A DNA stretch of 64,000 nucleotides from Torulaspora globosa (taxonomy: Eukaryota > Ascomycota > Saccharomycetes > Saccharomycetales > Saccharomycetaceae): contig NC_050734.1 of the NCBI RefSeq assembly GCF_014133895.1, positions 310,001-374,000 of the forward strand. The letters run 5' to 3'. Positions 38,421 to 46,896 of the stretch are shown in pieces; position 1 is the first letter of the stretch; each line of letters opens with the position of its first letter. The position numbers and the translations under genes are program-made. The notes below the pieces were generated by a model. That model was given only the letters and a program-made list of their open reading frames with translations. It was not told the origin of the DNA and searched no databases.

Positions 38421-41405
38421 TTATTGCAATGATGCACTGAATTCGAACGCCCCAGATGACACTCCAGTGCCTATTATGTCTTCAATATCGGCTAAGGCAC
38501 TTTCGCTAAATAATCCGTTCTTCGTAAAGCGAAGGTTCTCAGCAGCCGCTTCCGCCATGCTTTGTCTCCGTCTCCAGGATGGAGCGCCGCCAATGCTATC
38601 CAGCTGAATGGGAGCCGTTAACGATGCCAATATATCGGCATCTGCTAGATCAATCTCATGCTCTCCATCGATGAGAGCACAATCGGGATCGCCGCCATCC
38701 AGTAGATCGCTATTATCCTTTCCGAGTATTTCGTGTATTTCCTCGAGACCGACACTCTTAACAGAACTCTTTCTGGACCTGGGCAGGGGGGCTGCAGACT
38801 CTGGATCTGTTTGCTGGTTCAAGTCTGGTGTCCCGAGAGTCAAATTGGTATTTGCGGCCTGTATCGTCTGCTCGCCTTGTCTATGCCTTTCTTTTTCCAG
38901 TCGTTCTTGTCTCCGTTTCAGCTTCAACAACTTCTTCTTCTTCTTGGTCCTTCTTCTCTTCTCTGTTTTCTTCCTTTGCAGCTCCTTCATTCTGTCAATC
39001 TTCCTCCTTGTCCTCTCGCTTCCGATGTAACCAATTGGCACTTTTCTGGTTGAATTGACAGGAAGCATGTACTCATCGTCTTCATGCTCATTAATACCTT
39101 TATTTCTAAAAGCAGAAAGGGGAACCTTTGGTTTCTCATACCAATTGGAAACTGCTTGCATAAATGATGGCGTGCTGTGATCTTCATCTTCCAGCTCGCT
39201 CATATTCAGCAGCTCATTTAGAGTAAGTTCATCCCCATTGGCGGAACTTAACTCATATCCAGAGCGAAGATCAGGCGATTGCGAGTGTGCCCTCTGTTGC
39301 TGCTCGATAAACTGTTGATGCTCCTGTATCAGGGGGTATAACGATTTCGTTGAGAGACCGTCGATGATGGTAAATGGTTTACTGTCCGTCTCCCACGTTC
39401 CGAGTTTGGGAGGTTTCAGTCCCACAATGTTAGCACTGACTATTTCTTTGGCTTTAGAACCGATCATCTTGCTTCTTGAATTTGGTGGAGGCAAGTTATC
39501 GTCCTCATCGGTCGATTCATCGTCGAAATACTTGACTGTTTCCAACGCCTCTTCCTTCGAATTCTCTTCGTGGCTGATATCTGTTTCATCCGTCATAATC
39601 TCAGAAAAGGAGCTCATATTCTCGTCATCGCGATCCTGGAAGTAAAATGAATCGGGGTCCAGGTCATCAATGTCGATAAAAACATTTGTGTCACTCAGAT
39701 AGTCATCATCATCGGATCTATCATAATCTATAAGGTCACTTTCATCATCAAGGTCTATGGCTGAAGAATCGGACATGGAGCTAGAAGAATCTTGATCTGT
39801 TTGCCTCAGTTTCGGGCTATCATGACCGTTTCCTCTCACTTCATCATCCGATGGCATGTGGGCAACATCTAGCAGAATATTGTCGTATTCATCATCTGAA
39901 CTAGCATCGGAGGCAGCTGCCGAGCCCAAACGGCGCAGTGGTGATTCCAAATCCAGATTTCCTCGCAAAGTTGAATGTCGCTTAGTGGCTTCGTCACCAT
40001 TTTCATTATCGCTTTGGAAGAAAACACCAAATATGTACTCGTCTCCATCGATCTGTGAAGTCTTGATGCCGTTAGCCTTGCTTTTCTCTTTCAAAAGCTT
40101 TCTTCTTTGTATACGTTCCTGACGTGCCAGTTTCAAGGCTTTTCTCTTTTTCATTCTTTTCAACTTCTCACCACTCACCAGCAAGGGAAGAGAGGTACTC
40201 AGGCTTAGACGAGGTTCATCACCATCTTCACAGTAGTATAGGCTTGCAAACTTAGGGTCCTCATAGAAAGGCATATCAAATACCGTCATTATTTCATCAT
40301 CGTCATCACTATCTTCCTCGTCAGCCACTTCAGGCTTACCTTCAACAAATGGCGACCGAAGCTTTTCATCTGGATCAGACCCATCCTCGTGAATGCTGCC
40401 ATCAAGGGATAAATCATCCGCATTTTGCAACTCAGCCATCAAAATTTTCTCCTCCTCATGCAGAATAGGCATTTCATCCTCGCCAGTGTCCAAGCCTGTG
40501 TCCATCTCTCCCATTGATTCGTCGTCAATCACATTGAAATACGCATCCTGATCGATGTCATACTCCGATTCTTCGGAGACCGAGAATTCAGGGACATGCA
40601 ACTGGTTCAAATTGTCATCGAACGGCAGATCTGGCGCTGGCCCGTTAGAGTCCTTCACTTCTTCTCCGATATCCTCCTCGCTCTGTTGCGTCGCTTCTGC
40701 ATATCTTATGCCGTCGTCATCCTTCTTGAAGTTGAATGCCAATGCCTTCTCATTAGATGAGCTGTCAGAATCCCCTTCAGGCTTCCTATTGTGCTGTCTC
40801 TCCTGGGTCTTGCTGTCCCTCAACTGCGACGACCTCCTACGCTGCCCGCTTGTCGCTTTCACGGGCGATTTTGCTGGCGATTTTGCTGGCGATTTTGTCG
40901 GCGATTTGTTCTTCTTCAACGCAGATAGCGCCTTCATCGCTCTTTTCTTTCGCTGAGCAGTCAACTTGACAAAATCAATACTCTCATCATCCGAACTGGT
41001 ATCACTCTCACTCCCGTCGCTATCACTCTCATCGTCGTCATCGCTACTATCGTCTCCATCCTCCTCCTCCTCGCTATCACTCTCGACAGCTTGACCGTCA
41101 GAAGAATCCTCCGTGCTATCCTGTATCAGTTTACTTCTTTTCCCCGTCGCATTATTAGATATACTCCTCACCTTCTCCATCTTTCGTTTCGTAGGTGACT
41201 TCTCATTCCTAGACCTGTTATCGCCGAGATCAGAAACATCACTCAAAGACGAGTCCGATGAGTATAGCAAACTGAACCGCCTCGGCCGTACCGCTATTCC
41301 TGGCTTGCTCCTCTTCACGCTACTCGCATTCGCCGGCAGCTTCTGCCCGGTACGATACTTTCCCCCGTGGCTTACGACGTTTTTCCTGGCCGTCTTGGCA
41401 ACCAT
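38421..41405 (-). CDS. IFH1: IFH1 (IFH1/CRF1 ancestor), coactivator of ribosomal protein genes
   Basis: The 994-residue protein (Ifh1 1085) has long acidic Ser/Asp/Glu tracts between about residues 75 and 640, basic patches, and the block FTIIDGLSTKSLYPLI near residue 677, which fits the forkhead-binding (FHB) region by which Ifh1 and Crf1 dock on the FHA domain of Fhl1. A C-terminal Lys/Arg-rich helix (KKKKLLKLKRRQERLEKER) follows. Ifh1 activates and Crf1 represses ribosomal protein genes under TORC1; the single gene here is their ancestor, and its length favours an Ifh1-like role. A small SPAK repeat lies near residues 167-181. Confidence 0.88.
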   Translation of the reverse strand: MVAKTARKNVVSHGGKYRTGQKLPANASSVKRSKPGIAVRPRRFSLLYSSDSSLSDVSDLGDNRSRNEKSPTKRKMEKVRSISNNATGKRSKLIQDSTEDSSDGQAVESDSEEEEDGDDSSDDDDESDSDGSESDTSSDDESIDFVKLTAQRKKRAMKALSALKKNKSPTKSPAKSPAKSPVKATSGQRRRSSQLRDSKTQERQHNRKPEGDSDSSSNEKALAFNFKKDDDGIRYAEATQQSEEDIGEEVKDSNGPAPDLPFDDNLNQLHVPEFSVSEESEYDIDQDAYFNVIDDESMGEMDTGLDTGEDEMPILHEEEKILMAELQNADDLSLDGSIHEDGSDPDEKLRSPFVEGKPEVADEEDSDDDDEIMTVFDMPFYEDPKFASLYYCEDGDEPRLSLSTSLPLLVSGEKLKRMKKRKALKLARQERIQRRKLLKEKSKANGIKTSQIDGDEYIFGVFFQSDNENGDEATKRHSTLRGNLDLESPLRRLGSAAASDASSDDEYDNILLDVAHMPSDDEVRGNGHDSPKLRQTDQDSSSSMSDSSAIDLDDESDLIDYDRSDDDDYLSDTNVFIDIDDLDPDSFYFQDRDDENMSSFSEIMTDETDISHEENSKEEALETVKYFDDESTDEDDNLPPPNSRSKMIGSKAKEIVSANIVGLKPPKLGTWETDSKPFTIIDGLSTKSLYPLIQEHQQFIEQQQRAHSQSPDLRSGYELSSANGDELTLNELLNMSELEDEDHSTPSFMQAVSNWYEKPKVPLSAFRNKGINEHEDDEYMLPVNSTRKVPIGYIGSERTRRKIDRMKELQRKKTEKRRRTKKKKKLLKLKRRQERLEKERHRQGEQTIQAANTNLTLGTPDLNQQTDPESAAPLPRSRKSSVKSVGLEEIHEILGKDNSDLLDGGDPDCALIDGEHEIDLADADILASLTAPIQLDSIGGAPSWRRRQSMAEAAAENLRFTKNGLFSESALADIEDIIGTGVSSGAFEFSASLQ
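40863..40907 (-). repeat. 12-bp tandem repeat in IFH1 (Ser-Pro-(Ala/Thr/Val)-Lys units)
   Basis: Four tandem GGCGATTTTGCT-like units on plus encode SPTK-SPAK-SPAK-SPVK in the minus-strand protein. Such S/T-P-x-K units are found in chromatin-binding tails and are possible proline-directed phosphorylation sites. Slippage of the 12-bp unit is the likely origin. Confidence 0.8.
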
Positions 41406-41776
41406 CTCTTCTTGTTATCTCCTTCGCTTTTAAAACCAGCCCTCCCGGAAGGCAAACTCTACCACAAAAAAAGCTTCTATCTATCCTTGCCTGCAAATCT
41501 CGATTAATTCTACTCAAGCAGAAAACCTGGCTTCCCGGTCCAATTTTCACTAAAAAGCTCTCTTGTTTTTGACTTTTTTCTCCTTTTTCTCCCAACCAAA
41601 ACTAGTTTTCAGCACTCAATTGTAATTTAAAATAAAATCCAACTATATCCAAACCTTCCTGACTCAACCAAACACAATACCCTTCCTGATAATATTATAC
41701 TGTTTGTAAGTCTTGAGATGAGATGAGCTTTAAACGGTAAAATTTTTAAGACTTGAAATTCGTTCTAAGATTTCTA

Positions 41777-41784
41777 GTCACATG
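41777..41784. promoter_or_regulatory. Cbf1-type E-box (GTCACATG)
   Basis: GTCACATG fits RTCACRTG. No A+T-rich block or CDEIII accompanies it on either side, so it is not a point centromere. Confidence 0.4.
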
Positions 41785-41909
41785 ATAAGATCAGAATAGA
41801 GATGCGGCGCTACCATACATAAAACTTACAGTATTTAAGAATGAAGAATAGAGGAATAAGTGGTAGCTTTAGGTGGGCAACTGGGTTATAGCGGTCGCCG
41901 GGGTAGCTA

Positions 41910-41921
41910 ATGGTGTGCTAG
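41910..41921 (+). promoter_or_regulatory. Three-codon uORF abutting the UCC1 start
   Basis: ATG-GTG-TGC-TAG occupies 41910-41921, and the UCC1 ATG begins at 41922, in the same frame. A ribosome that used this uORF would stop immediately before the main start codon. Whether the transcript includes it is unknown. Confidence 0.4.
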
Positions 41922-42797
41922 ATGTTCCCGATGAATGAACTTCCCGTGGAAATTCTATGGAGTCTCTTGAAGGAGTGTCCCAGGGAACTTCGGTCGGTCA
42001 ACAAGCAGTTTTACCGGCTGCACAACGAAATGTACAAGAGGAAGGTGTCACGACTATTGTCCGAGGTGGAGGAAAGAGAGTTTTGGAACAGTGTTTTAAG
42101 ACCCTTACAGCAATACGTGAAGAGTTTGGATTTTCTGCGAAAGAATTCACGACTGATCGTTTCCGCAGAGGGTGGGACAGAGTGTATAGATGATTCGTGG
42201 TACGTCATCTACAACGCCCTGTTGGGTCCGTTGAAGTGCGAAAACCGTCTTGTCAACTCGCCTGCGGGGGACTCCCTGGATTACCAAAGGCCTATATTTA
42301 CTGGCCATTGCGTTGTGCCGCCGAATGTACGGTGTCGCATCAACGCTTGGTTCTACATTGATAATTTAGATGCTGCCCGCAAATTGGCGACGTTGGTGAC
42401 GGAATTCCGTGACTCGCCGTACGAGAGATATCAGACGGTGAGCCCGGTTCCCTACATTGCCGATTTCGTCACTGAGGCTGGCGTCTACTGCTTCAACCTC
42501 GGCAGACTGCCCAAAATCGACAGTCAGACGTTTCCCGCCACTCTGGAATTGAGACTGGTGGAAAGATCGATGACGTTACCAAACTATTTTGAAAGCCCGT
42601 CATTGGAGTTCCTCGGCTACGATTTCAATAACTACGACCGGCGTCCGTGGCTTTTCTTCAGAATCGATAGAATTTTCAAATCCACCCTGTTTAATCCGTT
42701 CGAGACACAGCTATCTGAGTCTTTGGTGCGGTTCGATGGCAGGTTCCAGCTGCCGGGAGAAGATGCAGGAACCGCCCGACGGAACAAGCTACTTTAG
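41922..42797 (+). CDS. UCC1: UCC1-like F-box protein (reading frame probably continues by +1 shift to 42909)
   Basis: The N-terminus MNELPVEILWSLLKECPRE is an F-box, which docks on Skp1 in SCF ubiquitin ligases. The rest has no repeat of a known type. Position between IFH1 and the YLR225C-like gene equals YLR224W (UCC1, 369 residues), whose product directs degradation of peroxisomal citrate synthase Cit2 and so limits the glyoxylate cycle. The zero frame stops after 291 codons with an untypical basic tail, while the +1 frame continues for 37 protein-like codons past the stop. A second in-frame ATG lies at 41931. See the separate entry for the extension. Confidence 0.72.
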   Translation: MFPMNELPVEILWSLLKECPRELRSVNKQFYRLHNEMYKRKVSRLLSEVEEREFWNSVLRPLQQYVKSLDFLRKNSRLIVSAEGGTECIDDSWYVIYNALLGPLKCENRLVNSPAGDSLDYQRPIFTGHCVVPPNVRCRINAWFYIDNLDAARKLATLVTEFRDSPYERYQTVSPVPYIADFVTEAGVYCFNLGRLPKIDSQTFPATLELRLVERSMTLPNYFESPSLEFLGYDFNNYDRRPWLFFRIDRIFKSTLFNPFETQLSESLVRFDGRFQLPGEDAGTARRNKLL

Positions 42798-42909
42798 CGT
42801 CGACAGTAAAGCCCTACGACGATTTCTGTACCAGTTCCCAGCGACCAAACAGGATCTGCGACAAGAAGAGAGTCTCCCCGACTGGAGGGCTCCGCGATTG
42901 CAATATTAA
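42796..42909 (+). other. Candidate +1-frame C-terminal extension of UCC1
   Basis: In the +1 frame, 37 codons follow the UCC1 stop and end at TAA 42907-42909, just 25 bp before the convergent neighbour. The peptide (with ALRRFLYQFPATKQD and SLPDWRAPRLQY) is well mixed in composition and looks coding. The junction reads CTT-TAG-C: a slippage-prone leucine codon in front of a stop. Either a natural or sequencing one-base insertion between about 42745 and 42797, or programmed +1 frameshifting, would join it to UCC1. Confidence 0.5.
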
Positions 42910-42934
42910 CCGTTTAAGCTCTATGTAGTCGTTT

Positions 42935-44131
42935 TTAGCTGATGAATGTACTCTCAATGATCGATATGCCACTCTCACCGTTATATTCTGAATCTTGACA
43001 GTACTGGTAGATGAATGGTTTGACGTTTGCAAGATTTTCCACGAGGGATCTGACGACATACGGCATTTCGCCTAACACGTCATAACGGTTGACCAGCCGC
43101 AGCCTTTTCTCTTTGAAATCTAGCGGGAAGCTGATGCTGGTCGGGTTTGACCATCCTGTTTCTGTATCTTTCTCAGTGGCGTCGAACTTAACGTGCCCCC
43201 CATTTATGCTGGAACCGACAGCTTTTATCTTATTCTGCTCTGTATGGCACCAAACGGTCACTTTGGTGTGTTTATGATCCTCGCTGGTGGTAAACTCCAT
43301 ACATAGCAAAGAACTTACACGATCCTGGTAACACAGAAAGTTCCATCTACAGGCGGCCTTCTGTGGAGCTAGACCTTGCACTGCATCAATGTACAGACCT
43401 GGCACATCAACCAAGTCGAAGGTAACCTTGTGGCCGGTCTTTGTCTCGTAAGATATCGTACCGTGACATTTAGCCCTGGGCACAAAGAGATGCCTCAGCA
43501 TTTTCTTTGACTGCAGCTTGTCCTGTTGCTCTCTAAGCTCATCCTCAGTGACGCCCTTCTCGAGATAGTAGCTACATCCGTCAGGTTTAATCATAAAGCC
43601 CTCGAAGAGATCCACCATAAGGTCAAGTTTTACACCGCTTGAGCCCTTGGAACGTTTTGGGATGTCGACCTTGATCACCAGTGTCGCTACCAATTCGTCA
43701 TCATGCGGAGCGCTCTTGAATTCGAAGGAAACCTCCTTGGAAGCCACTCTCAGAGGCTCAAAATACTCTATATCCTCCACCTTGAAACTCTCCCATATGT
43801 CAATGTCCTCTTTATCACCCTCACGACTACGGAATACCTTAAAATTCAGCTGAAAACCCTTGTAGACGCCTCCCATAACACTGGAGTACAACAACTGCAC
43901 AAAACCACATCTACCACTTTGTAAATCAGTAAAGTACAAAGTTTGTGTTTCCGCCCTAGTTTCAACTGACTTCTTCACAGCCTTAAAGAACCCGTTACTC
44001 TTCAATGCCTGCCCCTGAGACTTGACAAACCATTCCAATTGCTTAATATCCTTGACCAACGTATAATCCTCCTCAGACTTCACTTCTCTGATAGGGACGA
44101 ATTTCACCTTATCCTTGTTGCCACCAAGCAT
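42935..44131 (-). CDS. YLR225C/YDR222W-family protein, Svf1-like
   Basis: The 398-residue protein (YLR225C 405, YDR222W 415) shows blocks such as GRCGFVQLLYSSVMGGVYKGFQLNFKVF and KCHGTISYETKTGHKVTFDLVDVPGLYID, which resemble the two-lobed lipocalin-like Svf1 fold. S. cerevisiae keeps two copies, one beside IFH1 and one beside CRF1, and their function is not known. The ATG at 44131 is taken as start; an in-frame TTG lies at 44152. GTB1 precedes it on the same strand, as YDR221W precedes YDR222W. Confidence 0.8.
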   Translation of the reverse strand: MLGGNKDKVKFVPIREVKSEEDYTLVKDIKQLEWFVKSQGQALKSNGFFKAVKKSVETRAETQTLYFTDLQSGRCGFVQLLYSSVMGGVYKGFQLNFKVFRSREGDKEDIDIWESFKVEDIEYFEPLRVASKEVSFEFKSAPHDDELVATLVIKVDIPKRSKGSSGVKLDLMVDLFEGFMIKPDGCSYYLEKGVTEDELREQQDKLQSKKMLRHLFVPRAKCHGTISYETKTGHKVTFDLVDVPGLYIDAVQGLAPQKAACRWNFLCYQDRVSSLLCMEFTTSEDHKHTKVTVWCHTEQNKIKAVGSSINGGHVKFDATEKDTETGWSNPTSISFPLDFKEKRLRLVNRYDVLGEMPYVVRSLVENLANVKPFIYQYCQDSEYNGESGISIIESTFIS

Positions 44132-44479
44132 CTTAACCTGACCCAACCACAAAATTTTGGGACCAGCATATCTCTCGAACTTACCTAACTAAACGTTTAT
44201 ATAGAACTGCCCTTGCTAAGATCCACATAGCAAGAACTGTCGTTCACAACGGAGCGGTCGCTTCAGGCTTTTAAGAGCTCGTTCATTACGCAAAGCTACG
44301 GCATCATTGGCAAGCCAGTAGGGTCCACCACGGCAGCAACGAGCTATTTTGAAGCTTAAGCTGGACGCCGATCTCTTACTTGTTCTTGACAAACCGATGA
44401 GCTTAGAAGTCGCGAATGTTTGACCCGATTCGGCACCACCGCCAGAAAGAAAACAGCGCAATTTCGTGTTCCCGCCGCA
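44132..44479. other. Upstream region of the YLR225C-like gene / GTB1 3' flank
   Basis: This 348-bp gap has a TTATATAG TATA-like run near 44198-44205, 67-74 bp upstream of the ATG. CCGATGAGCT near 44394-44403 is one base from a PAC box, but no RRPE is nearby. No RNA gene or coding frame is visible. Confidence 0.4.
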
Positions 44480-46432
44480 TCACAACAAGTTGCAGCCGAT
44501 GGGTCCTGTCATTTCGATTCCGTAGTTGCACTTCGTCATCTCGTAGACCTTTGTTATCTGGAAGTCCTTGGCGCAACGGACCTTGAGCTGTGCGGACCTC
44601 TGCGGACCGTTCCAGCATCGGTCGCCTCCGGAGTACTCGAGCACCAGACCATTGCTTGCCTCATGGAGGTTGCCGAATAGGTATTCTTCTTGGTCCGAAG
44701 CGGTCTCGGAAACGAGGGCTGGGAAGAGGTCGCCTTCGTCAGGATAAGTGGACTTCAGGTAGCTGAAGAAAGCGGGTTGAGAATCTTCGCTTTGTAAACG
44801 TAGGTCTTTGAGATCGCCGATTTTCACCTGGTTTCCTGTTGGTGAGTTCTCTATTTGGTAGATGGGTCCGCCGAGGCTGATTTGATAGACGTAGTTATCG
44901 ATGGCATTGGTCAAGACATGTTGCTGCGAAAGTGCGCCGATAAGTTGCTTCAATCTTTGCAGCTCCCGGATGCCGCCACCCTGTTGCTCGTCCTCCAGCG
45001 TACGGTACTGCTCTCTCTTAGTGTCAAGCTGCCTCTTCAGCTGTTCCATGGTGGACTCGAGGGCCGCTATCTCGCTCGCAAGGTTCGGTCTGAAATATGC
45101 GGCCGCTTTCCTGGCTAAAAATTTGATATGTTGCAGCACGCCTTGGAAGGTGGAGTCGACCTGCTCGCCACTGCTGGAGGCTAAGATCTCGCCAGCACTT
45201 GCGAGAACGAACTCCTTGAGCCGCGCGAACTTTTCCACGAACTCTTCGGGCAGAAGCGCACCATCGCCCAACGCCTGGTATTGCAGCAACCAGTGTTTGT
45301 AAGACTCCACAGCCTCCTTGACACCTGAGTCCTGGTAATTCACGTTGTAATTTTCTGCAACTTCCGACATCAATCCGCTCAGTTGCTGGATCTTCGAAAT
45401 GACCACGGGCACGTAATCAACTTTGCCGAAAACCATGCTTTCCACAAATGTGATCTTGCCAATGATATACTTGGAAGGTTTGTCGATCTTACCCTCGCAA
45501 AACATCTGAGGGAGCTCCCGCTGGAAATATTCCACTAGTTGGTCGCGCTGCTGCTCCTCGACTTTGGAGTCACAGCTTATTTTCCTCAAACTTTGGCTTC
45601 TCATAAAATCGTACTTCTTAACATTGTCATTGACCACTCTGTCGTTCAACGAACGCAAATAATTATCACTGAGTGCGTCCAGGATCTTCACCAGGCTCTC
45701 ATATGCTCTGCTGACTTCAACCACCCGCTCAAACGAGCTTGCAATCTCGGAAGCGATATAGTCTGCGTCCAACTGCTTAAATTGGTACAGTAATGGATTC
45801 TCCGTCTTCAACTGCTCAACATGCTTAGTCTTTAAGGATGATAGAGTCAACTCGCTATCCATAAGTTGACCCGAAATCTTCTCGATTTCTTCGGCTAACA
45901 GCATTCTATCTACGTTCCCACTTCCATCCTTCAGGTGAAATCTCTTGTAAAGGCTTCGCAGTTCTCGAGAACCCTCCTCATGCTTTTTCAGTTCCGTCTT
46001 CTTGATCTTCTCGAAGGCTTCCTGCAACTCCGAACATCCTGAGCCCCTGTAGAACGGTTCCGCCGGGGAAAGCAGCTCATCCGAGCAGTCGCAGCAGTCG
46101 CATACGCCATCATTGACTTTACTTTGTGAGATGTACTTAGGGATGAATTCCTCATTGCGACAGTAGAATAAAGGCGCCTTGGTGCCACACGCCCCGGTCC
46201 CAGGTTCATCGGAGCCGTCTGGGCAATCACACACGCCATCATTGATCTGACTGACATTTAAAACCACCGAAGGGTTACTCAAGCAGCTCCAGTTGTCGTT
46301 CGAGTCTCCCACATACAATTCCTGCCTTAGTGGCTCGACTCCATGAACAAAAGATCCTGTCTCATCTATCCCACCATTGGCAGCAACAACAGCGCCTCCC
46401 AAAATGGGAACTAAGGTCTGAATCAGGACCAT
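44480..46432 (-). CDS. GTB1: GTB1, glucosidase II beta subunit
   Basis: Gtb1 partners Rot2 (glucosidase II alpha) in the ER lumen and recognises mannose to trim the second glucose from N-glycans. A hydrophobic signal-type N-terminus (residues 1-19) precedes two LDL-receptor class A-like Cys-rich motifs (INDGVCDCPDGSDE and VNDGVCDCCDCSDE). Long helical stretches fill the middle, and a C-terminal MRH domain carries the paired cysteines (GGDRCWNGPQRS, KVRCA, KCNYG). The length is 650 residues (yeast 702). No ER-retention tetrapeptide is seen at the C-terminus. A 20-codon upstream ORF overlaps its ATG in another frame. Confidence 0.92.
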   Translation of the reverse strand: MVLIQTLVPILGGAVVAANGGIDETGSFVHGVEPLRQELYVGDSNDNWSCLSNPSVVLNVSQINDGVCDCPDGSDEPGTGACGTKAPLFYCRNEEFIPKYISQSKVNDGVCDCCDCSDELLSPAEPFYRGSGCSELQEAFEKIKKTELKKHEEGSRELRSLYKRFHLKDGSGNVDRMLLAEEIEKISGQLMDSELTLSSLKTKHVEQLKTENPLLYQFKQLDADYIASEIASSFERVVEVSRAYESLVKILDALSDNYLRSLNDRVVNDNVKKYDFMRSQSLRKISCDSKVEEQQRDQLVEYFQRELPQMFCEGKIDKPSKYIIGKITFVESMVFGKVDYVPVVISKIQQLSGLMSEVAENYNVNYQDSGVKEAVESYKHWLLQYQALGDGALLPEEFVEKFARLKEFVLASAGEILASSSGEQVDSTFQGVLQHIKFLARKAAAYFRPNLASEIAALESTMEQLKRQLDTKREQYRTLEDEQQGGGIRELQRLKQLIGALSQQHVLTNAIDNYVYQISLGGPIYQIENSPTGNQVKIGDLKDLRLQSEDSQPAFFSYLKSTYPDEGDLFPALVSETASDQEEYLFGNLHEASNGLVLEYSGGDRCWNGPQRSAQLKVRCAKDFQITKVYEMTKCNYGIEMTGPIGCNLL

Positions 46433-46485
46433 TTTACGGTTTCTTGACCTTCTTTTTTCTTGGCAGTCTTAGCCTTCAACTGCAT
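46423..46485 (-). promoter_or_regulatory. 20-codon uORF overlapping the GTB1 start codon
   Basis: An ATG at 46485 opens a frame of 20 Lys-rich codons (MQLKAKTAKKK...) that stops at 46423, past the GTB1 ATG at 46432 and in a different frame. If it is in the mRNA it would lower GTB1 translation; if transcription starts downstream it is irrelevant. Confidence 0.35.
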
Positions 46486-46896
46486 CGCCTCTATAGTACA
46501 GGTAGCTTAAAGAACAGTGAATCCCACAGAGAAGAATAATCCATAGAAAAGACACTCAATTGGCAGCTAGCTATCGAAATCAGACCTTATAATTGACTAG
46601 CAGATGAGCTTTGAAGGTCTTACAGTGATAAACGGCTGATTCCACGTGATAGAGTGGGTCGCTGCCTGATTCGGTAAAACAAAAACAATCGACATTTCAT
46701 CAAGAATCCCTCGATTTGATCAAGAACTACTAACTTCAAGTATCATATAGCTCAAAGAGCTTGCTAGGATCCCGATAGCTCTCCAGTTGCTATAGCTAAT
46801 CATAAAACTCACGTTCCCACGATATCGCTGCCTGTCACTTTCTTGTTAGATTGCATCTTTGCTTTGCTGCTGTACCATATTATCTCAGAGAATACC
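46433..46896. promoter_or_regulatory. Divergent GTB1 / MFB1 promoter
   Basis: The 464-bp gap contains the GTB1 uORF and a CACGTG E-box (46643-46648) within ATCACGTG on the minus strand, a Cbf1-type site. I see no TATA consensus of good quality and no RNA gene. Confidence 0.45.
46643..46648. promoter_or_regulatory. CACGTG E-box (Cbf1 type)
   Basis: The minus strand reads ATCACGTG, a full RTCACRTG match, 211 bp upstream of GTB1 and 249 bp upstream of MFB1. Confidence 0.45.

Larger units (their letters stand above)
41406..41921. promoter_or_regulatory. Divergent IFH1 / UCC1 promoter
   Basis: The 516-bp gap contains a Cbf1-type GTCACATG (41777-41784), a PAC-like GATGAGCT near 41723 and an RRPE-like AAAATTTTT at 41739-41747. 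The last two are more than 300 bp from IFH1 but only about 180-200 bp from UCC1, so their target is unclear. A three-codon upstream ORF ends directly at the UCC1 ATG. Confidence 0.5.

Noticed and set aside
41777..41784. Centromere candidate at a CDEI-like GTCACATG (also 18724-18731, 46643-46648, 48235-48242)
   Set aside because: No 80-160 bp strongly A+T-rich CDEII and no CDEIII (TCCGAA core) follows on either side of any of the four sites.
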